This document shows, piece after piece, positions 1 to 8,601 of a stretch of DNA of 64,000 bases. Source of the DNA: Cohnella baijiui (GTDB lineage Bacteria; Bacillota; Bacilli; Paenibacillales; Paenibacillaceae); NCBI RefSeq assembly GCF_020731285.1, contig NZ_JAJFOW010000033.1, positions 1 to 64,000 on the forward strand. Direction: 5' to 3'. Made by a program: the position numbers and the translations under genes. Each line of letters starts with the position of its first letter. Within the stretch, counting starts at the first letter, position 1. The notes beneath the pieces are model-generated. The model made no database searches, had not been told where the DNA came from, and was given only the letters and a program-made list of their open reading frames with translations.

Positions 1-27
1 GCTCGTGGAAGCGGGGCTCGGTTAGGC

Positions 28-175
28 ATGAGTGGTACGATCTGCCGCACATGTGAGAAGATGCGAGGCTTTCGGCGCCGTGAGTGGTGTTTCTTACCAC
101 ATTTGCCCGTGGAAGCGGGGCTCAGGTAGGTATGAGTAGTAAAATGTACCGTACAACATCAGAGGTGTGAGCCTA
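28..175. repeat. Degenerate 52-bp tandem repeat (family C)
   Basis: Three diverged copies of a motif of the form RTGAGTRGTA...CCRCACAT begin at 28, 80 and 132, i.e. 52 bp apart, with a GTGGAAGCGGGGCTC block repeated between them (5 and 110). The core resembles the better preserved array at 60554-61165 and the three copies at 29522-29645. No gene was seen in 1-381; the stretch holds this repeat and a terminator. Confidence 0.6.
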
Positions 176-309
176 TGTGCAAAAGAGCGGCATTTTTTCC
201 GTACTTAAGCGTACCCGCGAACTTTGTCCAAGTTTCCGCCTCCGCCTCCGTCTTCATCCAGCCGCTCTCCGATCGCCTTTCGCCCCGCCGCGCTCCGTAC
301 TACGCCAAG

Positions 310-349
310 AACCTCCAGCCCCGCTTGGACCCAAGCGGGGCTGGAGGTT
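310..349. terminator. Intrinsic terminator after the AraC gene
   Basis: A perfect 18-19 bp inverted repeat (AACCTCCAGCCCCGCTTGG, 310-328, with its complement at 331-349) lies just beyond the stop of the minus-strand AraC gene. There is no clear T-run, so termination is inferred from the very stable stem and its position. Confidence 0.6.
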
Positions 350-381
350 CTCTTCATGCGGCGCCGCGCGACACCCGGACG

Positions 382-1281
382 CTAGAACATGTCGGTATGC
401 TCGCGCAGCTTTTTGAGGAATTGGCCGGGCGGCTCGCCCATCTCGGATTTGAATACGGTCGTGAAGTAGTGGACCGTATCGAATCCGGTCTCCTCGGCGA
501 TCTGCTTGATCGACCACTCCGTCGTCGTCAGCAGGGAGACGGCTTGGCGGATGCGCTCCCGGCGCACGTAGGTCGTGTAGGACTGACCGAGCTCCTCCCC
601 GAACAAGCGGGACAGGTGGCGAGGCGAGACGTGCAGGTAATCGGCTACGGAAGACAGCTTAAGCTCCTGGGACAGATTGTCCCGGATGTACAGCTTGGCC
701 CGGTGCACCAGCGTCGATGCGGAGGGCTGAACGGCCGTCGCGCGGGCCGGTCCGCGCTGGTCGGCGAACGCGGTCTCGAACGAGGCGAGCAGCGCGCAAG
801 CGAGCCCCAGGATGCTGTCGTCGAAAAAACGCGGCGAAGCCGACGTTTGCCTCAGCAGCGCCAGCCACATGAGAACGGCGGGAAGCGTTTCCGCATTCGG
901 GAGGTGGAAGGCTCGGGACTTTTCCAAACTTTGAAACCGGCGCACCCCTTCCTCGGACGATTCCGTGGGGATGAGCTCGAAGGCGACGAACACGATGTAC
1001 AGCCCGTCTTCGCTGATGATCTGGTGCTTTAGGTGAGGACGCGACATGAACAGCGTGCCCGGCCCGATCGGCAGCCGGTGCGGGCCTTCCTCGTAGCGGC
1101 CTTCCCCGCCGATGACGTAACAAATTTCGAAAAAGGAGTGCTTGTGCACGTGGTTTGTGTACAGCTTCCGCTCTCCGCCCCAATAGTGGACGTAGAAGGA
1201 GAGGTCGGAGCCGGTCAGGCTGGCCGCGTAGTCGTTCAGTATGGCGTTGTTGCGGTTCAGTTCCTGCTGCGTAAATTCCAT
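382..1281 (-). CDS. AraC family transcriptional regulator
   Basis: 299-residue regulator. The N-terminal part carries a cupin-like sugar-binding segment (HVHKHSFFEICYVI near residue 45), and the last ~100 residues form the double helix-turn-helix of AraC/XylS proteins (LSSVADYLHVSPRHLSRLF and IKQIAEETGFDTVHYFTTVF, ending in the usual ...PGQFLKKLR). It is divergent from the sugar operon at 1466-5672 with ~185 bp between them, so it probably controls that operon in response to its sugar. The ATG at 1281 has only a weak ribosome site. Family assignment is firm; the ligand is unknown. Confidence 0.9.
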   Translation of the reverse strand: MEFTQQELNRNNAILNDYAASLTGSDLSFYVHYWGGERKLYTNHVHKHSFFEICYVIGGEGRYEEGPHRLPIGPGTLFMSRPHLKHQIISEDGLYIVFVAFELIPTESSEEGVRRFQSLEKSRAFHLPNAETLPAVLMWLALLRQTSASPRFFDDSILGLACALLASFETAFADQRGPARATAVQPSASTLVHRAKLYIRDNLSQELKLSSVADYLHVSPRHLSRLFGEELGQSYTTYVRRERIRQAVSLLTTTEWSIKQIAEETGFDTVHYFTTVFKSEMGEPPGQFLKKLREHTDMF

Positions 1282-1465
1282 GGGCGAACACCATCCGTAC
1301 TACACATCTTACCGATTCGCTCCTCCGAATTCAACGCCTTGGCGGCGACGCGGCCGGTTTCTGTCCACTTTTTATAAATCGTCGTCTTTAACCTGAAAAG
1401 AATTCGCAAGGACGTTCCTCTATCATGAAGATCAGGTTGGATATCAAAAGAGGGGGTTGGTTGGT

Positions 1466-3202
1466 TTGGCATTCTACGAACAAAAACCGGTCATCGCAAT
1501 CGAAGGCTGGCGACAGGAAGCATGGGCAGGATACGGCGCGATCGCCGATCGGCTGGCCTCGCATGCCGGGCAGCGGACGAAGACGATCGTCGTCGTCGAA
1601 TGTTACCCGGCCGTCCGAATCGAAGAGATCGTGAGCGGGCTTTCCGGGCTTCGGCCCGCGCTGGTGGTGCGCGCCGAGGAGGCCGCCTTGGACGCGGACC
1701 GGCTGCAGAAGCTGCTCGGCCGTTATTTGACGGAAGACCGCGTTTTCGGATTCAAGGCACCTTTTACGATAGATGAATTCTACGACGCGGAGCGTCTCGC
1801 GGCCGCCAGAAGGCAAGTCGAGGAGGTCCCGGAAGGGGTCGTGCTCGTCGTCGGCTTCGGCGCTTCGCTTGTGGCCGAGGGGGACGTGCTGGTCTATGCC
1901 GATCTGGCGCGTTGGGAAATCCAGCAGCGCTACCGCAGCAAAGAATTCGGCAATTGGCGGGCGGACAATGAGGACGAGGATATTTTGCGCAAGTACAAGC
2001 GGGGCTTCTTCGTCGAATGGCGCACGGCCGACCGGCTGAAGCGCGCGCTGCTGGAGCGGGCGGACTATTACCTCGACACGAACCGCCAGGACGACCCGCG
2101 CATGGTGACGGGCGCCGCGCTGTTCGCGGGCATTCGGGAGACCGTGCGGCGGCCGTTCCGCCTTGTGCCGTATTTCGATCCGGGCGTGTGGGGCGGAACA
2201 TGGCTGGAGGAGAACATCGGACTCGAGCCGAAAGGCAATCCGTACGCTTGGGGTTTCGACGGCGTCCCGGAGGAAAACAGCTTGATCTATCGGTACGGTG
2301 GCGTACAGATCGAAATGCCTTCGTTGAACGTCGTGTTTTTCGAGCCGAAGGCGCTGCTGGGCGAGCGCGTGTACGCACGGTTCGGCGCCGAATTCCCGAT
2401 CCGCTTCGACTTCCTCGACACGATCGGCGGGCAAAACCTGAGCCTGCAGGTCCATCCGCTGACGGATTACATTCAGCAGCATTTCGGGATGAGCTATACG
2501 CAGGATGAGAGCTACTACATCCTGGAGGCAAAGGAAGGCGGAACGGTTTATCTCGGACTCCGGGAAGACGTGGATCCGGAAACGATGATGGCGGATCTGA
2601 GGCGCGCGCAGGACGGCGGATTTTCGTTCCCCGCCGACCGGCACGTGAACCTTTTCCCGGCCCGCAAGCACGATCACTTCCTCATTCCGGCGGGTACGGT
2701 ACACTGCTCGTGTACGGATACGATGGTTCTCGAGATCAGCGCGACGCCGTATATCTTCACGTTCAAGCTCTGGGACTGGGATCGCCTGGGCCTCGACGGC
2801 AAGCCGCGGCCGGTTCACCTTGAGCACGGCTTCCGCAACATTCAGTGGGACCGCCGCACCGCGTGGGTGGAGGAGAATCTGATGGATCGCGTGGAACCGG
2901 TCGCGGAAGGCGAGGGCTGGTCGGAGGAGCGCACGGGGATGCACGAGCTCCAGTTCATCGAAACCCGCCGCCATTGGTTCACGGATGCGGTTCCGCATCA
3001 TACAAACGGCGGCGTCCAGATGCTGAACCTGGTCGAAGGGGAAGAGGCGATCGTGGAAAGCCCGACGGGCGCGTTCGAGCCGTTCGTCGTTCGGTACGCG
3101 GAGACGTTTATCGTGCCGGCCGCCGTCGGCGCCTACACGATCCGGTCGGCGGACCCTTCGAAGGGCCGGAGCGCGACGATCAAGGCGTATGTCCGGGGCT
3201 GA
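1466..3202 (+). CDS. Class I mannose-6-phosphate isomerase-like protein with extra N-terminal domain
   Basis: 578 residues, about 250 longer than a minimal ManA. The C-terminal part has the zinc-cupin isomerase signature: LSLQVHPLTDYIQQHFG near residue 328, then DESYYILEA and IPAGTVHCSCTD, which supply the His/Glu metal ligands. The N-terminal ~240 residues look like a nucleotide-kinase fold (predicted strand VVVECYPAVRIEEI) but show no Walker A loop, so this part may be a degenerate kinase or a sensor. First gene of an operon with a ROK kinase and an acetylesterase. Start chosen at TTG 1466, 9 nt after AAGAGGGGG; TTG 1457 is the alternative. Expected role is mannose-6-P/fructose-6-P interconversion, but the substrate of this long subfamily is not proven. 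Confidence 0.82.
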   Translation: MAFYEQKPVIAIEGWRQEAWAGYGAIADRLASHAGQRTKTIVVVECYPAVRIEEIVSGLSGLRPALVVRAEEAALDADRLQKLLGRYLTEDRVFGFKAPFTIDEFYDAERLAAARRQVEEVPEGVVLVVGFGASLVAEGDVLVYADLARWEIQQRYRSKEFGNWRADNEDEDILRKYKRGFFVEWRTADRLKRALLERADYYLDTNRQDDPRMVTGAALFAGIRETVRRPFRLVPYFDPGVWGGTWLEENIGLEPKGNPYAWGFDGVPEENSLIYRYGGVQIEMPSLNVVFFEPKALLGERVYARFGAEFPIRFDFLDTIGGQNLSLQVHPLTDYIQQHFGMSYTQDESYYILEAKEGGTVYLGLREDVDPETMMADLRRAQDGGFSFPADRHVNLFPARKHDHFLIPAGTVHCSCTDTMVLEISATPYIFTFKLWDWDRLGLDGKPRPVHLEHGFRNIQWDRRTAWVEENLMDRVEPVAEGEGWSEERTGMHELQFIETRRHWFTDAVPHHTNGGVQMLNLVEGEEAIVESPTGAFEPFVVRYAETFIVPAAVGAYTIRSADPSKGRSATIKAYVRG

Positions 3203-3301
3203 TCGCGGCCGGACCGGGATTCGAGGAAACGAAACGGAGTCTCGCGTACGATTCGGAGCGCGCGATTCGAACGGAATGAACTTGGCTTAGGGGGAACCCG
3301 C

Positions 3302-4240
3302 GTGAACGTCACCATCGACTTTGGGGGCACGAACATCAAGATCGGATTGATCCGGGACGGAGAAATGCTGGCGAAGATCAGCATTCCGGCACGGTCCGGG
3401 ACGGGGTTGCTGTCCCGCCTGCCGGACGTGGAGGAAGGCATCCGGCGTTTGCTAGGCGAAGCCGGTACGTCGCTGGCCGCCTGCGGCGGAATCGGCATCG
3501 CGCTGCCCGGCATCATCGACGGAGAAGGAAAAACGCTCCTCTCCATCAAAGACAAATATACGGATGCCCTCGGATTCGATTTCGCGGGTTGGTCGCAGGA
3601 ACGCTTGGGCTTGCCGCTCGTCGTGGAAAACGACGCCCGCGCGGCGCTGATCGGAGAAACGGCTTACGGCGCCGCCCGAGGAGAGCGGGATGCGGTGCTG
3701 GTCATTTTCGGCACCGGGATCGGAACGGCGGCGATGATCGGCGGCCGGGTGCTGCGGGGCAAGCACGGGCAGGCGGGCATTCTCGGCGGACATCTGACCA
3801 CCGATATTTACGGAGAGCGCTGCAACTGCGGCAATCCGGGCTGCCTCGAAGCGCAGGCAAGCCACTGGGGCATCCCGCTGCGGGCGGCGAAGCTGCCGGG
3901 CTACGCGGACAGCGCACTCGCGGCGGAAACGGACTGGGGGTACGCGTCGGTGCTGCGGGCGAGCGAGGAAGGCGACGCTTTCGCCGCGCGCCTTGAAGCC
4001 GATTTGCTCCGGCATTGGAGCGCGGGGATCGTTAATCTGATTCACGCGTACGATCCCGAGGTTGTCATCCTGAGCGGGGGCCTCATGAAGTCGGCGGCGC
4101 GCATTTTGTCGCCGCTCGCGGAAATGGTGCGGGAGCAGGCTTGGACGCCTTGGGGAGCGCCGCGCTTTCTGGCGGCGGGAGACCCCGAGACGTCCGTGCT
4201 GCTCGGCATGTCCTATCTGGCCGATCGGCACGATTCATAG
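3302..4240 (+). CDS. ROK family sugar kinase
   Basis: 312 residues starting at a GTG behind TAGGGGGAA. The N-terminal phosphate loop DFGGTNIKIGL (residues 6-16), the central GTGIGTAAMIGGRV loop and the zinc-binding CNCGNPGCLE motif (near residue 178) identify a ROK kinase; such enzymes phosphorylate glucose, mannose, fructose or N-acetylhexosamines. Between an isomerase-like gene and a carbohydrate esterase, it probably supplies the hexose 6-phosphate used by the upstream protein. Some ROK proteins are repressors, but there is no N-terminal helix-turn-helix here, so an enzyme is favoured. Confidence 0.9.
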   Translation: MNVTIDFGGTNIKIGLIRDGEMLAKISIPARSGTGLLSRLPDVEEGIRRLLGEAGTSLAACGGIGIALPGIIDGEGKTLLSIKDKYTDALGFDFAGWSQERLGLPLVVENDARAALIGETAYGAARGERDAVLVIFGTGIGTAAMIGGRVLRGKHGQAGILGGHLTTDIYGERCNCGNPGCLEAQASHWGIPLRAAKLPGYADSALAAETDWGYASVLRASEEGDAFAARLEADLLRHWSAGIVNLIHAYDPEVVILSGGLMKSAARILSPLAEMVREQAWTPWGAPRFLAAGDPETSVLLGMSYLADRHDS

Positions 4241-4259
4241 AAAAAAGGAGGAGCAGAGG

Positions 4260-5672
4260 ATGGCGAAAGCGAGCGGGCTGTTCATCGAAGAGGGACCCGC
4301 ATCCTGGACGATCCTGCAGCAGCGGGAGGGCCGGGCGGAGCTGGCGCTGAGCGGCGGCTGGCACGCGGAGGGCGACTTCGATCCGGCAAAGGCGCAGGGC
4401 TATGTCCGCATCATGCGGGAGGAAGACGGAGAGACGGTCGTCCCATGGCAGCGCTGCGAGATGGCGGAAGAGCGGGATTGGTCGATTCGGCTCGATGTAC
4501 CTGCGGGCGGACTGTACCGCGTCGAGACGTGCCTGCGCATTCGCGAGGACGATCCGGCGATGGAGTGGCCCGTTCGAGGCGATATGATCCATCACCTCGG
4601 CGTCGGGGACCTCTGGCTGATCGCCGGGCAGAGCAACGCCGCGGGCTATGGACGGGGTCCGCACGACGACAGCCCCGAGCTGGGCGTTCATCTCCATCGT
4701 CTGAACGGGAGATGGGACATGGCGACGCATCCGCTGAACGATCCGACGGATACGCGGTTCCCGCCCAATCGCGAATGGTCCAATCCGGGCCACTCGCCGT
4801 TCCTCGCGTTCGCCAAGCGGCTGAAGCGCGAGCTCGGCTATCCGATCGGTCTCGTGCCCACGGCGCTAGGAGGCTCGCACCTGCGCAGCTGGAACGCCGA
4901 GGAGAGCGGCGAGCTGTACCGCAACATGCTGGACATCGTAAAGGCGGCAGGCGGCCGTGTCAAAGGGATGGCCTGGTACCAAGGCTGCTCGGACGCGAAC
5001 GTGCCGGAGAGCGGGGAGTCCGAGACGTACGCGGAGCGCTTCGAGCGGTTCGTCGCGCAGCTGCGGGCGGACCTCGGCGAACCCGTGCTGCCGGTGCTTA
5101 CCGTCCAGCTCAACCGTCTCATCGGCTGGGAAGTGTCGGACGCGCTGGACCGGTGCTGGGGCCGCGTGCGCGAAGCCCAACGGCAGGCGGCGGCGCGCAT
5201 TCCGGGCGTGGCGGTCGTTCCCTCGCTCGATTGCGGCGTCTGCGACAACATCCATAACGGGCCGGAGGGCAACGTGAAAATCGGTCTCCGTCTGGCCAAA
5301 GCGGCGCTGGCGGACGTCTATGGCCGCGGAGCCGCGTTTCGGGCGCCGCACGCCGCCGGTGCGGTCTACCGTGCGGATGACGAAGCGGGCGAGCCCCGCA
5401 TCGTCGTGCGGTTCGAGGATGTGGGCGGCCATCTGCTCGCGCATACGACGGAGGACGTGTTCGCGGTGGAGGACGCCAACGGGCGCGTGGCGGTTCGGTC
5501 GTGGCGCGTGGAAGGGCCGCGCGAGATCGGTCTGACGCTCGCGCGGCCGCTCGAAGGCGAGGCCGTCGTTCACGGCGCGTTCGAGACGAACCCGGCGTAC
5601 TACGTGCCGTTCGACGACGCCACGCGCTGGCCGATGCTGGCTTTTTACGGCTTGCGGGTGGAGGCGGAGTAG
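4260..5672 (+). CDS. Sialate O-acetylesterase-like carbohydrate esterase
   Basis: 470 residues, ATG 4260 behind a clear AAAGGAGGAGC. The catalytic-Ser block GDLWLIAGQSNAAGYGRG (Ser near residue 125), the ALGGSHLRSW block and the MAWYQGCSDAN segment are those of the SGNH-fold sialate O-acetylesterase/acetylxylan esterase family. No signal peptide, so it should act in the cytoplasm on imported acetylated oligosaccharides. Last gene of the operon; its role is probably deacetylation of the sugar that the other two enzymes process. Confidence 0.85.
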   Translation: MAKASGLFIEEGPASWTILQQREGRAELALSGGWHAEGDFDPAKAQGYVRIMREEDGETVVPWQRCEMAEERDWSIRLDVPAGGLYRVETCLRIREDDPAMEWPVRGDMIHHLGVGDLWLIAGQSNAAGYGRGPHDDSPELGVHLHRLNGRWDMATHPLNDPTDTRFPPNREWSNPGHSPFLAFAKRLKRELGYPIGLVPTALGGSHLRSWNAEESGELYRNMLDIVKAAGGRVKGMAWYQGCSDANVPESGESETYAERFERFVAQLRADLGEPVLPVLTVQLNRLIGWEVSDALDRCWGRVREAQRQAAARIPGVAVVPSLDCGVCDNIHNGPEGNVKIGLRLAKAALADVYGRGAAFRAPHAAGAVYRADDEAGEPRIVVRFEDVGGHLLAHTTEDVFAVEDANGRVAVRSWRVEGPREIGLTLARPLEGEAVVHGAFETNPAYYVPFDDATRWPMLAFYGLRVEAE

Positions 5673-5692
5673 CATAAGCGCGTCGGAGAGCC

Positions 5693-6201
5693 AGATGGAG
5701 CAAACTGCGCTATCTGCGGCAGAGGAGCGAGCGGGGAGCTCCAGATGGAGCAGAATGCTCCAACCGCGGCGGGGGCGCGATCGGTGCCCAGGCAGAAGGT
5801 GCAAAATGCTCCAACTACGGAGGGGGAGCGTTCGGTGCGCGGGCAGATGGAGCAAAATGCTCCAACTGTGGCGGGCGCGCGATCGGTGAGCGGCTAGATG
5901 GAGCAAAATGCTCCAACTGCGGCATGGGCGTGATCGGTATGCGGCCAGATGGAGCAAAATGCTCCAATTGTGGCGCGAGCGCGATCGGTGAGCGGCCAGA
6001 TGGAGCAAAATGCTCCAACTGTGGCGGGCGCGCGATCGGTGTACGGCCAGATGGAGCAAAATGCTCCAACTGCGGCGCGAGCGCGATCGGTGCGCGGGCA
6101 GATGGAGCAAAATGCTCCAACTGCGGCGTAGGCGCGATCGGTGAGCGGCCAGATGGAGCAAAATGCTCCAACTGCGGGCGAGTCACGATCGGTGGGCCTT
6201 T
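5693..6201. repeat. Tandem array, 10 units of 51 bp (family A)
   Basis: Ten head-to-tail units start at 5693, 5743, 5794, 5845, 5896, 5947, 5998, 6049, 6100 and 6151: the first step is 50 bp, all others 51. Each contains AGATGGAGCAAAATGCTCC, whose GGAGCA-AAA-TGCTCC is a 6-bp hairpin, and a GCGATCGGTG block. The first three units are the most diverged. 51 is divisible by three and units lack stops, so several frames are open for hundreds of bases; this is taken as a by-product. The array fills nearly all of 5673-6250. Confidence 0.93.
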
Positions 6202-6365
6202 TGGTACGCGCCGCCCCTGAATGAGCCTTCCCGGCCGGAGCCTGTCCCGTGCACATTTCCTTTCCTCCGATCCCGCGGCAGGCGACCTCTTTGAAATCGC
6301 GTGCGTATATTGGTATTCTCAACATAATAGAGAAACTTGGCATTCGGAGAGAAGAGGTGACGACC

Positions 6366-7481
6366 ATGCTGGCTGCTCTGATCGTAATCGGCGCGGTGGC
6401 GGCGCTCGCGCTGGCAACGACGCTCGTCCTGCGCTATTATCCGGCGTTCGGCGGGAAACCCGGGGAGGGCGCTCGCTCGCGCATGCTTCGGTCCCCCCAC
6501 TACGAGAACGGCAAGTTCGTCAATCTCGTGCCGACCTCGGTGAAGATGTCGCTGCGCGAGAATCTCACGGCCTTGGGGGATCTCATCCGCGGCAGACCGG
6601 GCGGCAGACCCGACGGCTCACTGGCGACCGAACCGCTCAGCCCTTTGTCGCTGCAGCGAAGCGATGCCGGACGCGCTCAGGCCAAGGTCACCTGGTTCGG
6701 CCACTCGGCGTTGCTGCTCGAGCTGGACGGCAAGCGGCTGCTGCTGGATCCGATGCTCGGCCGGTCTCCGTCGCCCTTTCCTAGGATCGGTGGCAAGCGG
6801 TATAGCGACAAGCTGCCGATCGAGATCGAAGACCTGCCTCCGATCGATGCGGTGCTCCTTTCCCACGATCACTACGACCATCTGGACTACGGCTCCATCA
6901 AGCGGCTGAAGGACAAGGTCGGACGGTTTTTCGTTCCGCTCGGCGTCAGCGCCCATTTGGAGCGGTGGGGCGTCGCGCCGGAGCGAATCGAGGAGTGCGA
7001 TTGGTGGGATGAGATCGCCTGGGAAGGATTCACGCTGGCTTGCACGCCCGCCCGCCACTTCTCCGGCCGCGGCCTCACGAACCGCAACGGGACGCTGTGG
7101 TGCTCCTGGGTGATCGTCGGCGCGGCTGCGCGGATCTATTTCAGCGGAGACAGCGGGTACGGCCCGCACTTTCGCCAGATCGGAGACAAGTACGGCGCGT
7201 TCGATCTGACGCTGATGGAGTGCGGGCAGTACGACAAGCGCTGGGCCGCCATCCACATGCTGCCGGAGGAGACGGTGCAGGCGCATCTCGACGTAAGGGG
7301 CAAGCTCATGATCCCGATCCATTGGGCCGCCTTCACGCTGGCGCTTCACGATTGGAGAGATCCGGTGGAACGGGCCGCCAAGGCCGCCGGAGAGCGGCGG
7401 ACGAAGATCGCCACGCCGCGGATCGGGGAGCCCGTCCTGATCGGAGGGGCGACCTATCCGTCCGCCGCATGGTGGCGGTAA
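6366..7481 (+). CDS. MBL-fold metal-dependent hydrolase (UlaG/NAPE-PLD-like), membrane-anchored
   Basis: 371 residues. An N-terminal hydrophobic segment (residues 1-22) suggests a membrane anchor. The fold is shown by TWFGHSALLLEL, the metal-binding HDHYDH (near residue 168), ARHFSGRG, YFSGDSGYG and PIHWAAF, in the order typical of the L-ascorbate-6-P lactonase / N-acyl-phosphatidylethanolamine phospholipase D-like group. The substrate cannot be told. Start ATG 6366 follows GAGAAGAGGTG; an in-frame upstream ATG at 6249 lacks a ribosome site. A strong terminator follows. Confidence 0.88.
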   Translation: MLAALIVIGAVAALALATTLVLRYYPAFGGKPGEGARSRMLRSPHYENGKFVNLVPTSVKMSLRENLTALGDLIRGRPGGRPDGSLATEPLSPLSLQRSDAGRAQAKVTWFGHSALLLELDGKRLLLDPMLGRSPSPFPRIGGKRYSDKLPIEIEDLPPIDAVLLSHDHYDHLDYGSIKRLKDKVGRFFVPLGVSAHLERWGVAPERIEECDWWDEIAWEGFTLACTPARHFSGRGLTNRNGTLWCSWVIVGAAARIYFSGDSGYGPHFRQIGDKYGAFDLTLMECGQYDKRWAAIHMLPEETVQAHLDVRGKLMIPIHWAAFTLALHDWRDPVERAAKAAGERRTKIATPRIGEPVLIGGATYPSAAWWR

Positions 7482-7497
7482 GACGACGCATGGCCAG

Positions 7498-7545
7498 AAA
7501 GGCCGGGTGCGGGAAATTCCCGCGCCTGGCCTTTTTTTTGAGCTT
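7498..7545 (+). terminator. Intrinsic terminator after the MBL hydrolase
   Basis: AAAGGCC-g-GGTGCGGGAA pairs with TTCCCGCGCC-t-GGCCTTT and runs into eight T residues: a textbook rho-independent terminator 17 bp after the stop codon. Confidence 0.9.
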
Positions 7546-7654
7546 TGCCATAGTCCGCCATGCCCCTGCCGCAATCCACAACGCCCATACCGTAGTTCAC
7601 AACGCCCATGTCGAAGCCCGCATCGCCCCTGCAGTCCTGACGGTATAAAAAATG

Positions 7655-7670
7655 CCCGCCGGATGGCGGG
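7655..7670 (-). terminator. Intrinsic terminator after the ECF41 sigma gene
   Basis: On the minus strand CCCGCC-ATCC-GGCGGG is followed by CATTTTTTAT, 16 bp beyond the stop of the sigma-factor gene. Confidence 0.8.
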
Positions 7671-7685
7671 AGGGGAGGCCGGCGG

Positions 7686-8597
7686 CTAGCGGACGTTCGC
7701 GAGCTTCTCCGGATTGACGACGATATAGATATCCGCAATCCGGTCCTGTTCCGCGCGGAAAGTAAGGACCGTCGAGGGCTGACCGTCCGCGTAGAGGACG
7801 ATGCCGGGTTCGCCGCCCACGTCGGCGTACCGGTAGGAGGCGTCGGCCGGCTGCTTGGCATAGATGCTGAACAGGAACATCGCCACGCGATCGCTGCCCC
7901 GGATCGGCCGCAGCGCGGCGTTCGTCTTGCCGCCGCCGTCCGTATAGGCGGAGGCGTCCACCGCGAGCGTGCGCAGCAGCAAGCCGGTATCGCCCGAGGA
8001 AATGGCCTGAACAAACTGGCTGACAAGCCGGGCCAACTGTTCTTTCGACCCTTCACCCGATGCGGGAGGAAGACGTTCCTCTGTTTCCCCTATCGCTCCC
8101 CCTTGTTCCTCCAGTCCGCGCCTGGCTCGGCGGAAGATTTGCCGGCAGTTCGCCGAGCTCTTGCCGACCATATCCGCAATCTCCGCATATTCGTATCCCC
8201 AAGCCTCTCGCAACAGAAAAACGGCCCGTTCGACGGCGGAAAGCTGCTGAAGCAGGAGGAGGTAAGCGGTCGACAGCGATTCTTGCTGGGCAAGCGACTC
8301 GTACGGTCCATCCTTCTCTGTCAGAAGAGGCTCCGGCAGCCAAGGGCCGACATAGACCTCTCTGCGATGCCGGGAGGACTTCAAGAGATCGAGGCAGCGG
8401 TTGGTTACGATCCGGCACAGATAAGCTTTGACGTTGCGGATGGCGTCCGGCTCTGCCGTATTCAAGGCCAGGAATGCCTCGTGTACGATGTCCTCCGCGT
8501 CCATGACGCTCCCCAACATGCGATATGCCAACGAGAATAGAAGCGGCTTGTAGGCGCCGTAGACTTCGTTCGTGAGCAAATTTTGGTCCAATCCCAT
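7686..8597 (-). CDS. ECF sigma factor of the ECF41 group
   Basis: 303 residues. Region 2 (YRMLGSVMDAEDIVHEAF, near residue 25) and region 4 (AVFLLREAWGYEYAEIADMV, near residue 125) are those of extracytoplasmic-function sigma factors. A ~95-residue SnoaL-like C-terminal extension with YTDGGGK (near residue 213) is the hallmark of ECF41, where it modulates activity in place of a separate anti-sigma factor. Second gene of a two-gene unit; the stop codon of the oxidoreductase lies 5 bp before this ATG, so translation is probably coupled. GTG 8600 and TTG 8591 are also possible starts, TTG having the best spacing from GAGGTG. Confidence 0.92.
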   Translation of the reverse strand: MGLDQNLLTNEVYGAYKPLLFSLAYRMLGSVMDAEDIVHEAFLALNTAEPDAIRNVKAYLCRIVTNRCLDLLKSSRHRREVYVGPWLPEPLLTEKDGPYESLAQQESLSTAYLLLLQQLSAVERAVFLLREAWGYEYAEIADMVGKSSANCRQIFRRARRGLEEQGGAIGETEERLPPASGEGSKEQLARLVSQFVQAISSGDTGLLLRTLAVDASAYTDGGGKTNAALRPIRGSDRVAMFLFSIYAKQPADASYRYADVGGEPGIVLYADGQPSTVLTFRAEQDRIADIYIVVNPEKLANVR

Positions 8598-8601
8598 CAC
8601 C

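Noticed and set aside
1388..3001. 537-residue reverse-strand frame opposite the isomerase gene
   Set aside because: Shadow of a high-GC gene; the plus-strand protein has clear family motifs and ribosome site.
5815..6367. Reverse-strand repeat proteins over array A
   Set aside because: Two reverse frames are open with equal quality and neither has a convincing start.
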